Below are positions 32,722-43,375 of a stretch of DNA of 64,000 nucleotides, piece by piece. The stretch is from NCBI GenBank assembly GCA_033977485.1, contig CM066998.1, positions 28,831,501 through 28,895,500 on the forward strand. The letters are read 5' to 3'. This DNA is from Hydrangea macrophylla (Eukaryota; Streptophyta; Magnoliopsida; Cornales; Hydrangeaceae). Both the position numbers and the translations under genes were made by a program. Positions within the stretch are counted from its first letter, which is position 1. Each line of letters opens with the position of its first letter. Under the pieces are notes generated by a model that saw only the letters and a program-made list of their open reading frames with translations, ran no database searches and was not told the DNA's origin.

Positions 32722-33921
32722 ATGTCCGATAATTCTATTAAAGGAATTTTCGAAAATCCATTATATTTAGCGTGGTTGTACCAATTGATGATTCACTTCA
32801 TCCTTTGTGCTATCTCATGACACCCGAACACGCACCTACACCTTCTTGTATTCTCATTCCACCCCATGCAGGAAAATTTTAATTTCACAATGGAATGATT
32901 CTACTCCTTCCAACCTTCCATGGAATGGAGAGCGAGAAGGCATATCTACATGTTAAGGACTTTGAGGATGTTTGTAAAACATTCTCACAAAATCGTCCCG
33001 TAGATGTGACACGCCTAATGCTATTTCCCTTTACCTTGAAGGATAAAGCAAAAGCGTGGCTGCTCACTCTTAAGCCGAATTCAATCTACACCTGGCATGC
33101 GATGAACACTACATTCTTAAAGAAGTTCTTTCCACCGCGCATGACCACCGAGTTTAAACGACAAATAAACTCTTATAAACAAAAGAGCAATGAAACATTC
33201 ACCCAAACTTGGGAGCATTTCAAGGATTTGCTTCTCTCATGCCCACATCACGGGTACAAGAAATGGTGAACCATAAGCTACTTTTACGAAGGGTTAAATG
33301 GTGAAACTAAAAAGTTGGTCGAAACCATGAGCTCAGGTCCATTTCTTCGCAAAACACTGAAGAGGCTGAAGCTCACATCGAGTGGCTAGCCGAACATGCT
33401 CATGAATGGTCGAATACTGAAGATGTCTCACGCTCACAGATATCCTGTGTAGAGGAGAAAAGTCTGTACCAATTAAAAAGTGAGGATCATCTGATGAACA
33501 AATATGAAGAACTAGTTAAGAAAGTAGAGGAGTTAGGGATGATGAAAGGAGAAAGTTCCAGGCAGGTTTTACTTGAAGAACCATGCAGCACATGCAATAT
33601 GTTGGGACATACCACTCAATACTGTCCCAATGTGCCGTACTTTCAAGAACAACCCCTCATAGAAATGAATGCCATGCAAGGGTATAGGGAGGGGGGGTGG
33701 GGAATTCCGATAACAATCATAATTTGCAAAATAATAGCAATCGATGGAATCACCCCGGTTTTGATTGGAAAAACGATGCTGGGACCCAAAATCAATACCA
33801 TCAACAACAGCCCTATAATAACAATAACCAATATTAAGGGTAATACAATAGGCAGTCCCAGCCATTCAATCAAAATAGATCAAATAACTACAACCAAGCT
33901 CAACCCTCTAATAGCCAGCAA
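32722..33921 (+). pseudogene. gag: Athila-C gag
   Basis: The ATG at 32722 starts MSDNSIKGIFENPLY, matching Athila-B. A deletion of roughly 85 bp and shifts follow (32760-32890). The capsid domain is read at 32895-33269 and ends in a TGA at the same place as in Athila-A (KKW*). A frameshift lies near 33353. The zinc knuckle CSTCNMLGHTTQYC is at 33585-33626. The N/Q-rich tail is interrupted at 33922 by a hAT MITE and resumes at 34434. Confidence 0.88.
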
Positions 33922-34425
33922 TAGGGATGGCAATGGGGTGGGTTTTCCGGGTTCCCCGCCCCGCCCCGCCCCGCCCCTAATAGGTAGGGTATGGGGGTGG
34001 GGGGGGGGGGGGGGGGGGGGGCTTAATAGGGTTAGGGGCTGGTATGGGGGAGATTTTCAAAACCCGGGTCGGGGTTGGGTCGGGGTCGGGGTCGGGGTAG
34101 GGTCAAAAAACCCGCCCCCGCCCCGAATATACTTGTATTTATATTTTTACCCCTCAATAGTTATGTATATTACCATTTTATAAAAAAAACTGCACTATTA
34201 GGGAACTAATTGGGTAAGTTAAAAAAAAACTGCACTATTAGAGAAAAAAATGCATTAAAAAAATTGTTTTTTTAATTTGTGTACCAAAAAAAAACATAAT
34301 CGGGGCGGGGCGGGGCGGGGTCGGGGACCCCGGGGGCGGGGCGGGGGCGGGGGGAGGGTTTACCAAAGCGGGGCGGGCGCGGGGTATGGGGGCCCCGTCC
34401 CATACCCGCCCCGTTGCCATCCCTA
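33922..34425. mobile_element. GC-rich hAT-type MITE in Athila-C gag
   Basis: Terminal inverted repeats TAGGGATGGCAA...TTGCCATCCCTA are flanked by a perfect 8-bp duplication GCCAGCAA (33914-33921 and 34426-34433). The 8-bp TSD and TIR are those of hAT elements. Subterminal regions are CCCCG/CGGGG repeats facing each other, around an AT-rich centre (34140-34300). A run of about 20 G lies near 34000. There is no transposase; it is 504 bp. Confidence 0.92.
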
Positions 34426-35625
34426 GCCAGCAATCAAATGTATACGTGCCACCTCACAAAAAGGTGCAAGAGGATGATCCACTCTCTAATGCAAATTTAG
34501 CACAACAGTTAATTCAGATGATGAGTAAAATGTCCGCAACATTAGAAAGAATGGATGCACGACAAGAGGGATCGAGTGGAACATTTCCTGCCCAACCACT
34601 TCAAAACCCGAAGGGATTCAACAATGGTCCCAATAATCAAGAGCAAGCTAAAGTCGTGACTTCTCTGAGAAGCGGCAAGGTTATAGGGCAAAACATGCCT
34701 CGTTCTACTCCCAAGGAGTATGAAGAGGACAAAGTGGTAACTAAAAACAAATTTTCCACTCAAGAAGAGGAGCAATTCAATAATAACGAATCATTAGATG
34801 CAAAAGATGAAGCTCCTAAAGAAGCAGAAGAAGTTGAGAGAAGGCCCAGAAAGGAACCAGTTAAAGACGAGTTACCTAAATGCCCTTTCCCCGCGCCTTA
34901 CCCTCAAAGGCTTAAGAAACCCAAAAATGAGGCAAAGAATCAGGAGTTCTTGGAATTGTTTAAACATGTTAAAATAAACCTTCCACTCCTTGATGCAATC
35001 AAACAAGTGTCGGCCTACGCTAAGTACCTTAAAGACTTATGCACGGTCAAAAGGAGGCAAAGTGTGAAGAAACACATGTATGTCGCTTGCCAAGCAAGCA
35101 CAATCATCCAAAATGAATTTTCTTTGAAACTCAAAGGCCCCGGTACTCCAACTATCTCGTGCCAAATTGGAAATCAAAGGATAGATAGCGCACTCCTTGA
35201 TTTAGGAGCAAGCGTAAACCTGCTGTCATACTCAGTTTACAAACAACTAGGGTTGGGTGAACTCAAATCTACCCGAGTTGCACTATAACTGGTAGATAGG
35301 TTAGTCAAATATCCTAGAGGAATACTGGAAGACGTTCTTGTACAAATAGACTCCTTTGATTTCCCAGTCGATTTTGTAATTTTGGACACTGAACCTGTAT
35401 CTATTCTATGTTCACAAATTTCGATGATTTTTGGACGTCCATTCCTTAATACAATAGATGCCACAATAAAAATAAGAAGTGGTATAATGACCATCGTATT
35501 CGGGGACATGACTCTAAATGTCAAGATTTTTTCAAATCCCTGACCTGAAGAATATGAGAATGAGGAAGAAATCAATTACATCGAAACGGTCATTGAAGAT
35601 GAGGCTGATTTTGTAGATTATAAAG
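34426..35625 (+). pseudogene. pol: Athila-C gag tail and aspartic protease
   Basis: After the MITE the frame resumes with NVYVPPHKKVQEDDPLSNAN and MMSKMSATLERMD, then the acidic linker. The protease follows with [32 protein letters not shown] and [17 protein letters not shown] at about 35286 (after STRVAL) and a TGA at about 35541 break it; both fall at glutamine or arginine positions in sister copies. Confidence 0.88.
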
Positions 35626-36390
35626 ATCCCTTGGAAGTAGTTGTGTCAAAATTTGACGCTATCTATCAACCTAATGATTCTACTCCATTGGATGGTGCTT
35701 TAAATCACACTTGCCTCATGATGGAAACGAAAGAGGAGGATAAAGCTGAATTCATGTGGGTAACACCATATGAACCACTACCTCCAAAAACGAAATTAGT
35801 CGTGCCCTCCAATTTTTAGTTTTCCAATTTTGAGTTAAAGGAGCTTCCAATAGAGCTCAAATACGCCTTCCTAGGGACCGAAAAGACTTAACCCGTCATA
35901 ATTTCATCTACGTTAAATCCTGAACAAGAGGATAAGTTAATCCAAATGTTGAAACAACATAAGGGAGCATTAGGATGGACTACTGCCGACCTCAAAAGCA
36001 TAAGCCCATCTGTTTGCACCCATAAAATATACTTGGAGGAAGACGCTAAACCTTCGTAGCAAATGCAAAGGCGTCCAAATCCCAACATGCAAGAAGTCGT
36101 TAAAAAGGAAGTTTTAAAACTACTTGATGTTGGGATCATATATCCTATATCTGATAGCTCTTGGGTTAGTTTACCCAAGTGGTGCCCAAAAAGGCGGGTA
36201 CAATGGTAATCCCAAATAAAGATGGCGAATTGGTACCGACACGCGTCCCCACCGGATGGTAGATGTGTATTGATTACAGAAAATAGAATACTGTGACCTG
36301 GAAAGACCACTTTCCATTACCATTTATGGATCAAATGCTAGAACAAGTGGCGGGTTATAAATATTATTGCTTTTTGGACAGATATAGTGG
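35626..36390 (+). pseudogene. pol: Athila-C protease-RT linker and N-terminal RT, truncated
   Basis: The linker (EEDKAEFMWVTPYEPLPPKT) is followed by many stops. Recognisable pieces include ICTHKIYLEEDAKP-like, YPISDS-like and DHFPLPFMDQMLEQ, then YKYYCFLDRYSG. At 36390 homology to Athila ends and Tat-1 gag in the opposite strand begins. Confidence 0.85.
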
Positions 36391-37299
36391 CTTTTTGGTG
36401 AGTGCCTTGAAGTCGTCGACCGTTCAGGGTTTGAGTGAATGGAACCACTATGCGGCCGGCCCTTTGAGGGTATTGGGGAATGTCAGGCACAGTAGTTCAT
36501 CGGCGTTGGTAGCTAACACCATCCGAGCCATGTAAGTGCGAACATGATCGACCAGACTTCCCGAGCCATCATAAGAATCAAGATGTGGTTGCTTGAACTT
36601 GCGAGGAATGGGAAATCCTATGATCCAAACAGTGAAGGGTGATTTAGTTTTAGTGTTGGTGTAATCGCGACCTAGCCTGCGGCTCAACTTCTCAATCTAT
36701 TTTTGCAGGTCACTGATTTGGGCCTTGATGTCCTCTTGGCCGGACTTACGTTCCGTATCTGTACGGTAGGTCGGGTCGGATGAGGAGGTCTCTCCTTTGA
36801 AGTGTGTCGTCCTTAGGGATAGGACATGACTCTGGTTCCGATTAATCGTGTGCCTAAGGTCACCTCGGCTTCTGGCGGGGCGACCCTGGGCAGATTCCCA
36901 GGCCATTTGGTCTTTCTCCTCCCTTCGGACAGTACGCCTATCGTTGATGATTACCCTGGCGTCCCCCACCTAGCACGGGTTGGCCCGGGCACGTTACCGG
37001 GTCCGGTTGCGGGTCCGGCAACGTTCGTTGTTCCCAGGCTATCCCAAAACTTGGGGGGACACTGGTGCGGTGTGAGCATGTCGTCGGGCCCGTACGGGCA
37101 CCCGGTCACGTTCTTCGCTCCTGGGCTGCTCCACCGTCGAGGGGGCCTCGTTCTGTAGGGCCAGCAGGGTCTCGATTTGCAGTTGAATCTGACGTTGGCT
37201 CTCCAGAAGCTGCGCGAGAGCCGTGGTGACTTGTTCTGGAGTCATGGACTCTGTCTGGCTCGTCGGCTGGACAGTCTTCTTACCCTTCTTCGGCGACAT
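36391..37299 (-). pseudogene. gag: Tat-1 gag, N-terminal part
   Basis: The start MSPKKGKKTVQ at 37299 lies just downstream of the PBS. The coiled-coil-like segment EQVTTALAQLLESQRQIQLQ follows, then a basic and proline-rich stretch. The capsid start at 36630-36400 reads IPRKFKQPHLDSYDGSGSLVDHV and LTFPNTLKGPAA*WFHSL. Stops occur at 37036 and 36694, and near 36446. The end is cut by Athila-C. Tat-2 has a clear homologue starting MPPKKDN. Confidence 0.85.
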
Positions 37300-37338
37300 G
37301 TCAATCAGTCACGGACTTGTTTGAGAAATCTGTCGGAT

Positions 37339-37358
37339 TCCTACAGATGACGCCAAAC
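37339..37358 (-). promoter_or_regulatory. Primer binding site region of Tat-1
   Basis: On the minus strand TTTGGCGTCATCTGTAGGAA follows the LTR end TCATCA. Tat-2 has TTGGCGTCGTCGGTGGGAA in the same place. The position and conservation support a PBS; I do not assign the tRNA. Confidence 0.7.
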
Positions 37359-37952
37359 TGATGATTCCTAAATTTGGTTAGAGGAAAGAAGAATTAATCA
37401 AGAGAGATTTGAGTGTGGTTTGGCCCTATTAATTAAGAAGCCTACGTCCACGTGTGTGTCAGAGCACTTGCACTATAGTGAATCAGGGGCCTTTGGTGAA
37501 CCAACAATAGGGGTGGAGCTACCAAAAACCTGCCGGGTATATGCGTACGAATGTTGTGTAGCCGCTATTCTATAAAATAAGAATGCGATCCCCTTAAAGG
37601 GGGTGAGTGATCTCTTTTATAGATACAAGAGACCATTCATACAAGGTAAGTAGCCTGATTAGACAGTACAATCAAAATAAGGATCGATTAGCACAAATCA
37701 TGGGAGTTCCCTAATGTGATAGAAAACTATCTACGCTTTCCATTAGTCTTCTAGCTGAGATAGGAAACCGTATGGAACCTTGTGGAGCAAGTCACGGGAC
37801 ATGCCCGGGCTGCGCCCACTGTGGGTCCAAGCCGGGCGGTCCTAGATGGATAGCCCGAGATCGTTGCGTGGTGAGTGCCATTACCGGATAACTCGGCATT
37901 CTTTGCTGAGGTGGCGAAAGCTGACTTTGACTGGATATTTTTGTACGTATCA
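37359..37952 (-). repeat. 5' LTR of Tat-1
   Basis: This is a 594-bp LTR reading TGATACGTAC...TCATCA on the minus strand. It is the complete partner of the truncated left LTR. It contains the perfect inverted repeat CCCCTTAAAGGGG near 37591. The right flank (TATTATATAT) cannot be checked for a TSD because the left flank is outside the window. Confidence 0.9.
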
Positions 37953-38082
37953 TATTATATATAAAAAAAATTTATTTTGGGCCCTCAGTATTTTTTCGGC
38001 GTCCTATTGAAGAGCAAAAATTGAACAAGATTTGGGGGCCTTAGGCGACCGCCTACCCCGCATATAGGCAGGGCTGGCCCTG
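37953..38082. mobile_element. Fragment of a hAT-like non-autonomous element (weak)
   Basis: The tract ending GGGGGCCTTAGGCGACCGCCTACC...GCAGGGCTGGCCCTG resembles the terminal part of plant hAT-type non-autonomous elements with a CAGGGCCGGCCCTG end. Its other end was presumably cut by Tat-1. No TSD can be tested. Confidence 0.35.
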
Positions 38083-38228
38083 AAGGAGGATTGTATTAAT
38101 AGTCTATTTTAATTTAATAGTCTAGCTTTTGGCATGACTATTCTACTCGAGACTATTTACCCATTTTTTTTAATACATGGGGGAGGGGGAAGGTTCGAAC
38201 ATAACCTGGATAAACAGGAGGACACTAA

Positions 38229-38516
38229 GGCTTAGTTTGGCCCCCATTTTGGTGCTTCTTCTTTTTTAAAAGCACAATTTTATGTTAATTCATTTGATAA
38301 CTAGTTAATGAGCTCTGCAAAATTTGAACTTAGGGCTTTTTTCTAAGGAGCTTTTAAAAGCTCTAGAATAGAGCTTTTAAAAGCTCAAGGTTGCTTTTTG
38401 GTTTCATGATGTGTGTTTTTGAAAAATAATGTATTACTTGTACAAAATTATCAAACAACTTAATAATAAATTTCATAAGCTACTTTTAAAAAGCCACATA
38501 GAGGTCAAACTAAGCT
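38229..38516. mobile_element. Tourist-like MITE (PIF/Harbinger type)
   Basis: Termini GGCTTAGTTTGGCC and, inverted, AGCTTAGTTTGACC match at 12 of 14 positions, and the element is flanked by TAA on both sides (38226-38228, 38517-38519). It is 288 bp long and AT-rich, with an internal AGCTTTTAAAAGCT palindrome repeated near 38349 and 38372. The 3-bp TAA duplication fits PIF/Harbinger MITEs. Confidence 0.7.
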
Positions 38517-39248
38517 TAAAATGTCAACCTTTTGCCATTTTGGGCTATACGTCATTGTACTATTTATCCATTTTAAAGTTATATAACATGGGAGGCATGA
38601 TTTTTTAGTCCCAAGACTATCAATTAAAAATGACAATTTGTCCAATTCCCCTCAGTCATACAAACGTGACCTAAAAGAGTTGAATCTTGAGGACAATTGT
38701 GACATAGGTTACTAATGCACTTTTATTTCCTGGATGTTAATAAAATAAATTTACATATTTATAGTTCTATTTTTAAAAATTTACAAAAAAAAATATTAGA
38801 GTTGTGGTATAATAACCATTAAAGCGGTTAATTTGATTGGTTCGATGATTGAGTCTGACAAACTGTGAACTAGTTGCCTAGGTCTGTTATACATAGATAA
38901 TTTTGTATGCACTATTAGTCCAGGTGGTTTTGTCCCATCTCTCCCAAGTGGGAGGTGGGGTGGGGATTTGGTGGAGTCTTGTTTCCCTCTCAGCCGTCTA
39001 TGAGAGGAAGTCCCTTTGATATGGGTCCGTGGCCCCCCCGGTTGTTTGGAACGTGTGTGTATGGCGCCTGCGAGTGCTTTGATATCTAACAAAAAAAAAA
39101 AACTTTATTAGATTTATATCTAAAAATTAGTGTAGTTTTATGTACACAGGGTAAGACCCAGTATTTGATCTTCCCTCGGTTGAAGTCATTGTGAATATAA
39201 AAATATAACAATTAGAAAAAGAAAAAAAAAATGAAAGAATGAGGCTAC
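38517..39248. other. Non-coding, possible 3' end of a poly(A)-type element
   Basis: There is no supported gene. The stretch 38900-39105 is G/C-richer than its surroundings and ends TTTGATATCTAAC followed by 12 A, which could be the tail of an old LINE insertion. I found no flanking duplication that settles it. Confidence 0.3.
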
Positions 39249-39724
39249 TGTTAGGAAATTGTATTTTCTAATAAGAGTGGGCAACATATTATTATCAATT
39301 ATATTATAAGGGCTATTAATTAAAGGGGCTAATATTTTGTGATCTAATTGTAGGAAGCCCATGGACTCCTACTGGGTATGGGTTTAATGAGTGGATACCA
39401 AATACTGATCATATTAGGAATAATGGGAACCCTAACATATCAGTATATAAAGACATATAGGTTATGGTCCCCAATATGTCAAATCATTATACTACTTCCT
39501 CCTCCATCCCATCAAGAGAAGGAACCCATTACAGATCTAAGGAGATTTGACTGAGGAAGACATAACTGATCATCATCGTTCTCCTAAGGTTTGCTAATTG
39601 CTACAATGGATACAGGTATGTATTCTACTATATTATATCTTTGATAATCTAACATGATACGATCCTAGGGCTGTGGTTTTACTACTCTAGGGTTCTACAG
39701 TTTTATAGATTAGAGATTCTATCA
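39249..39724 (+). repeat. Left LTR of the copia element
   Basis: The 476-bp LTR reads TGTTAGGAAATTG...ATTCTATCA. Its first 197 bp are identical to the middle LTR remnant. It contains a TATA-like AGTATATAAAG near 39442 and ATGGATACAG|GTATGT at 39606-39621, a start codon followed by a splice donor. Confidence 0.92.
39606..39615 (+). CDS. gag: LTR-encoded first coding exon of copia gag (predicted)
   Basis: ATGGATACAG is followed by the donor GTATGT. An acceptor TCTCTATACAG ends at 40814, and the joined frame continues straight into gag (40815 onward) without a stop. The same ATG and donor are conserved in the right LTR near 46470. This explains why gag has no good ATG at its true N-terminus. 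It is a prediction from sequence only. Confidence 0.6.
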
Positions 39725-39726
39725 AG

Positions 39727-39738
39727 TGGTATCAGAGC
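39727..39738 (+). promoter_or_regulatory. Primer binding site, tRNA-Met initiator type
   Basis: TGGTATCAGAGC begins two bases after the LTR end. It is the standard Ty1/copia primer binding site. It lies inside the predicted leader intron. Confidence 0.95.
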
Positions 39739-40814
39739 CTATATCATGTTGATTATTAGGGTGGTTGTGTATATAGTTTCAACTAGATCGTATTTCTGAT
39801 CATCTTATATTCGGCCTTAACAACTTATTCGGTTGATTCACGGAAGTCTGACAGATTGACCAATTTGTTCTACTCTATTTAAAGACCCAATATTCGATTG
39901 ATTCATGATATGGAAAAGACGAATGTCATGTATATACGTATATAATTATATCATATTCATTCACATGATACTCATGGATTGACCTCGAAGAGGCCAGACC
40001 ACAAATTGTACAGTGATGATATTTGTTTTGGTACGATGGATATTGTCAATAAAATAATAGATTATTTTTATGAATCCATGATACTTCTTTTCTCAGCAAG
40101 ACCACGTCACCATGCCACGATATCTTTTAAAATTTTTTAATAATTTCAAACATGAAACTAACCTTCTGCTAGAGGATTCAAACATTGTTTTTTTTTTTTT
40201 GTGTTTGGAAATTAGTGTCATGTGTTAGGCATTGTTTCTGAAAAAAGGAAAGAAGAAAAAAAAATAAATAAATAAATAAATAAAAGAAGGTTTATTTGGG
40301 ATCTATTTTAGACTCCAATATATATGTCTGATATTTCAAATAAATAAATTGAAATAATATGTTACCAAAGTAACCTCTGTTATTTAAAATTTATTTATTT
40401 TGAAATATTAAGATGGTATATCTGTTATTCATGCAATTAACAATCGGCCCAAAGGAAGATTTTAATTGGCCGAATGATGGGTGTACATGTGGTGGTAAAT
40501 ATGTGACAATTATCATGCTAATTATCCATGTGGGCAGTGAGTCGGCCCAAAGGAAGGCCACTGTCTGACAGGACTTATTGTCAATATTTGATCACTACAC
40601 GGGGAGTACCACTTACAGTTGATATTTCTGTCCAAAGACTAAATATCAATGTTAATTGTTCTAGGTATCCTGTGATGGGCCCACCATTAAGTAAATTATT
40701 TAATGTGTCATGCATGCATATATATATATATATAAAGTATTTATGATATGTTTATGTTATGACATGTTATTAATTGTGAGTATGTTATTTTATTTTATTT
40801 TGTTCTCTATACAG
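39739..40814 (+). other. Copia leader, predicted intron
   Basis: The leader has no coding potential. It holds a T-run at about 40187, an (AAAT)n microsatellite at about 40261-40283, a duplicated CGGCCCAAAGGAAG (40445 and 40543) and a (TA)n tract near 40717-40733. The predicted intron 39616-40814 spans it and the PBS. Confidence 0.55.
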
Positions 40815-41800
40815 TTTCTGCTACTGCTACAAATGTTTCTGCTCAAATTAGTGCTATCCCAATGCTAAATGGGGGAAACTTTAAGGTCTGGAAAGAGAAC
40901 GTAGAAATCGTTCTCGGATGTATGGATTTGGACCTTGCGCTAAGGACCGAACGACCCACTTCGACTACGGAAAACCCGAATGAGGGTAAAATTGAGAAGT
41001 GGAATCGCTCGAATCGCATGAGTCTGATGATTATGAAACGTTCCATTCCAGAAGCGTTTCGGGGCTCGATCACTGAGAGCACAAATGCTAAGAAGTTCCT
41101 CTCTGAATTACAACAATATTTTGCTAAAAATGAAAAATCGGAAACGAGTACCGTTTTGGCTACTCTAATTTCCATGAGGTATAAAGGAAAGGGGAACATA
41201 AGGGAGTACATTATGGAAATGTCTCATCTCTGTGGGAAACTCAAGGCACTAAAGTTAGAGCTATCTGAGGACTTACTCGTGCATTTGGTTCTCATATCTC
41301 TTCCTGCACAATTCAGTCAATTTAAAGTGAGTTATAACACTCAAAAGGACAAATGGACTCTTAATGAGCTCATATCTCACTGTGTGCAAGAAGAGGAAAG
41401 AATTCAGCGAGACAAGATAGAAAGTGCTCACTTAGCATCAACCTCTCAGAATAATAAAAGGAAGAGAGCTAAGGATGCTGCAGATGTGACACCTCAGCAG
41501 AAGAATCTAAAGAAGCAAAATGAGGAATTCCTTTGCTACTTCTGCAAGAAGGGAGGCCACATGAAGAAAGACTGTCCCAAATATGCCACTTGGCGTGCAA
41601 AGAAGGGTAAGCTTCTCGTTTTGGTTTGTTCTGAAGTTAATTTAGCTTCTGTACCTAAAGATACTTGGTGGGTAGATTTTGGTACTACTACTCACATAAG
41701 TATATCTATGCAGGGTTGCCAGTGGAGCCGGCCGCCAACTGATGCTGAAAGATTCATCTTTGTGGGTAATGGCAAGAAAGTTATAGTGGAAGCTTCATGA
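40815..41800 (+). pseudogene. gag: Copia gag and start of protease
   Basis: The frame is open from the predicted splice acceptor. It has a UBN2-type gag domain (about 20-180 from the ATG at 40862; MLNGGNFKVWKENVEIVLGC, LATLISMRYKGKGNIREYI) and a CCHC zinc knuckle C225-C238 (CYFCKKGGHMKKDC). The protease start has the active site WWVDFGTTTHIS, where family members have D-S-G; the serine is replaced by F. The frame ends at a TGA at 41798 inside protease. Confidence 0.9.
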
Positions 41801-42900
41801 AATTTTAGATTATTATTAAAGACTGGTGTTTATTTGGATTTGATTAAGACTTTTGTTGCACCGTCTTTTAGACGGAATTTAGTTTCTATTTCTAATTTGG
41901 ACAAATCTGGTTGTGCTTGTTCTTTTGAAAATAATAAAGTTAGTCTATTTCAAGATTCAAAACTTATTGGTACCGGTTCTTTGATTGATAATCTTTATAT
42001 AATGAACACTGTTACTTCCTATAATAAAATTCTGCATACTTATTCACGAGGTACAAAGCGAAATTAAGTAAGAATTCCGCCACCTTATGGCACAAGTGAT
42101 TAGGTCACATCTCTAAATAGAGAATTAAGAGACTTGTGCGTGACGGGATTCTTGGCCCCTTAGATTTGGCAGACTTTCAAGTCGGCATTGAGTGCATTAA
42201 GGGGAAACAGACAAACATAAAGAAATTAGGTGCCAACAGGTGTACAGACGTCTTAGAACTCGTTCACACTGATATATGTGGTCCATTCCTTACAGCCTCT
42301 TGGAATGGACAACAATATTTCATTACGTTCATAGACGACTATTAAAGATATGGGTACCTATATTTGATACACGAGAAGTCACAGTCCCTGGATGTTTTCC
42401 AGTTATTTAAAGTCGAAGTTGAACTTCAGCTTGGCAAGAAAATTAAGGCTGTCAAATCTGACCGTGGTGGTAAGTACTATGGTAGATATGACGGATTAGG
42501 TGAACAACGTCCAGGACCCTTTGCTAAATTCCTAGAGGAATGCGGTATCGTCCCTCAATACACAATGCCAGGCAAACCTAGCATGACTGGTGTAGCTGAA
42601 AGACGAAACAGAACGCTTAAGGACATGGTAAGAAGTATGATTAGTCATTCTTCTTTACCAAAATCACTCTGGGGAGAAGCTCTAAAGACTGCAGCATATA
42701 TACTCAACAGGGTTCCAAGTAAAGTAGTAACCAAAACCCCTTATGAATTATGGACTAGAAAGAAGCCTAGCATTAGGCATTTACACATTTGGGGTTGTCC
42801 AGCTGAGGTGCGGCCTTATAGGCCACATGAAAAGAAATTGGACTCAAGAACAATTAGTTGCTACTTTGTTGGATACGCGAAACGCTCTCGGGGCCTTTAA
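41801..42900 (+). pseudogene. pol: Copia protease end and integrase
   Basis: The protease C-terminus (LIKTFVAPSFRRNLVSISNLD) is followed by a broken integrase zinc finger (WHK*LGHIS near 42090; GIECIKGKQ has lost the first cysteine). The core reads VHTDICGPF (42262), then [13 protein letters not shown] (42456) and [18 protein letters not shown] (42590). So the catalytic D, D and E are still readable. The C-terminal end is [20 protein letters not shown]. Stops at 42065, near 42100, 42343 and 42898 make it non-functional. Confidence 0.88.
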
Positions 42901-43375
42901 GTTTTATGATCCCACTGCTAGGACATTTTTTTTGAGACGGGAAATGCAAGATTTCTTGAGGAAGTTGAGTTTGTGGAGGGAGATAAGGTTAGAGACATAT
43001 GTCTTTGAAGAGGAATTTATTCCTAGTCATATTGCTATTGACAATGTTCAGATTCCTATTCCTGACATTGTTCAAGATGCAAATCCGGATATACGAGACA
43101 ATGTACAAGAGCTCCCTGTGCAAAATAAAGAAATTATACCTGAAGTGCAAACTCAACAACCTCAAGAGGAGATGCCATTAAGAAGATCCACTAAGGAAAG
43201 GAGTAATGTAATTTAGGATGATTATATTGTATTCCTCCAAGAACATGAGTTTGACATAGGGATAGTGGAAGATGATCCAATCAACTTTCACTAAGTCAAA
43301 CAAAGTTCCATCAATGGTCTCAAGCAGGCTTCCCGTCAATGGTATCACAAGTTCCATCAAGTAATCACCTCGTAT
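42901..43375 (+). pseudogene. pol: Copia integrase-RT linker and RT remnant, first copy
   Basis: The linker with acidic and Q-rich sequence (VQTQQPQEEMPLRRSTKERS) reaches a TAG at 43213, which is CAG in the second copy. RT is reduced to two small pieces: INFH*VKQSSI fused directly to NGLKQASRQWYHKFHQVITS. Everything between them (several hundred bases of fingers and palm) is deleted. Confidence 0.82.

Larger units (their letters stand above)
30961..36390 (+). mobile_element. Athila-C: 3'-truncated Athila element inside Tat-1
   Basis: In plus orientation it has a 5' LTR 30961-32590, PBS 32597-32614, gag from 32722, protease and the first half of RT. It stops in the RT motif FLDRYSG at about 36390 and switches to Tat-1 gag sequence. 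The rest of RT, integrase, env region and 3' LTR are missing, as is the C-terminal part of Tat-1 gag. A deletion after insertion therefore removed both. Confidence 0.9.
19763..37952 (-). mobile_element. Tat-1: Tat-type Ty3/gypsy retrotransposon with antisense extra gene
   Basis: LTRs lie at 19763-20296 (left, truncated by Athila-A) and 37359-37952 (right). Internal order on the minus strand is PBS, gag, [Athila-C insertion], protease, RT, RNase H, second RNase H, integrase, then an oppositely oriented gene and the PPT. Two RNase H domains and an antisense extra ORF before the 3' LTR are features of the Tat lineage. Every coding part carries stops and shifts. It is the oldest layer of the stack. 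Confidence 0.88.

Noticed and set aside
33494..34183. 229-residue ORF running into glycine-rich sequence
   Set aside because: It is gag reading through into the inserted hAT MITE; the Gly-rich tail is translated G runs.
34238..34420. Proline-rich ORF on the minus strand
   Set aside because: It comes from the C-rich subterminal repeats of the hAT MITE.
38796..39092. 98-residue minus-strand ORF
   Set aside because: No domain and low complexity. The sequence ends in an A-run and is better explained as non-coding tail of an old insertion.
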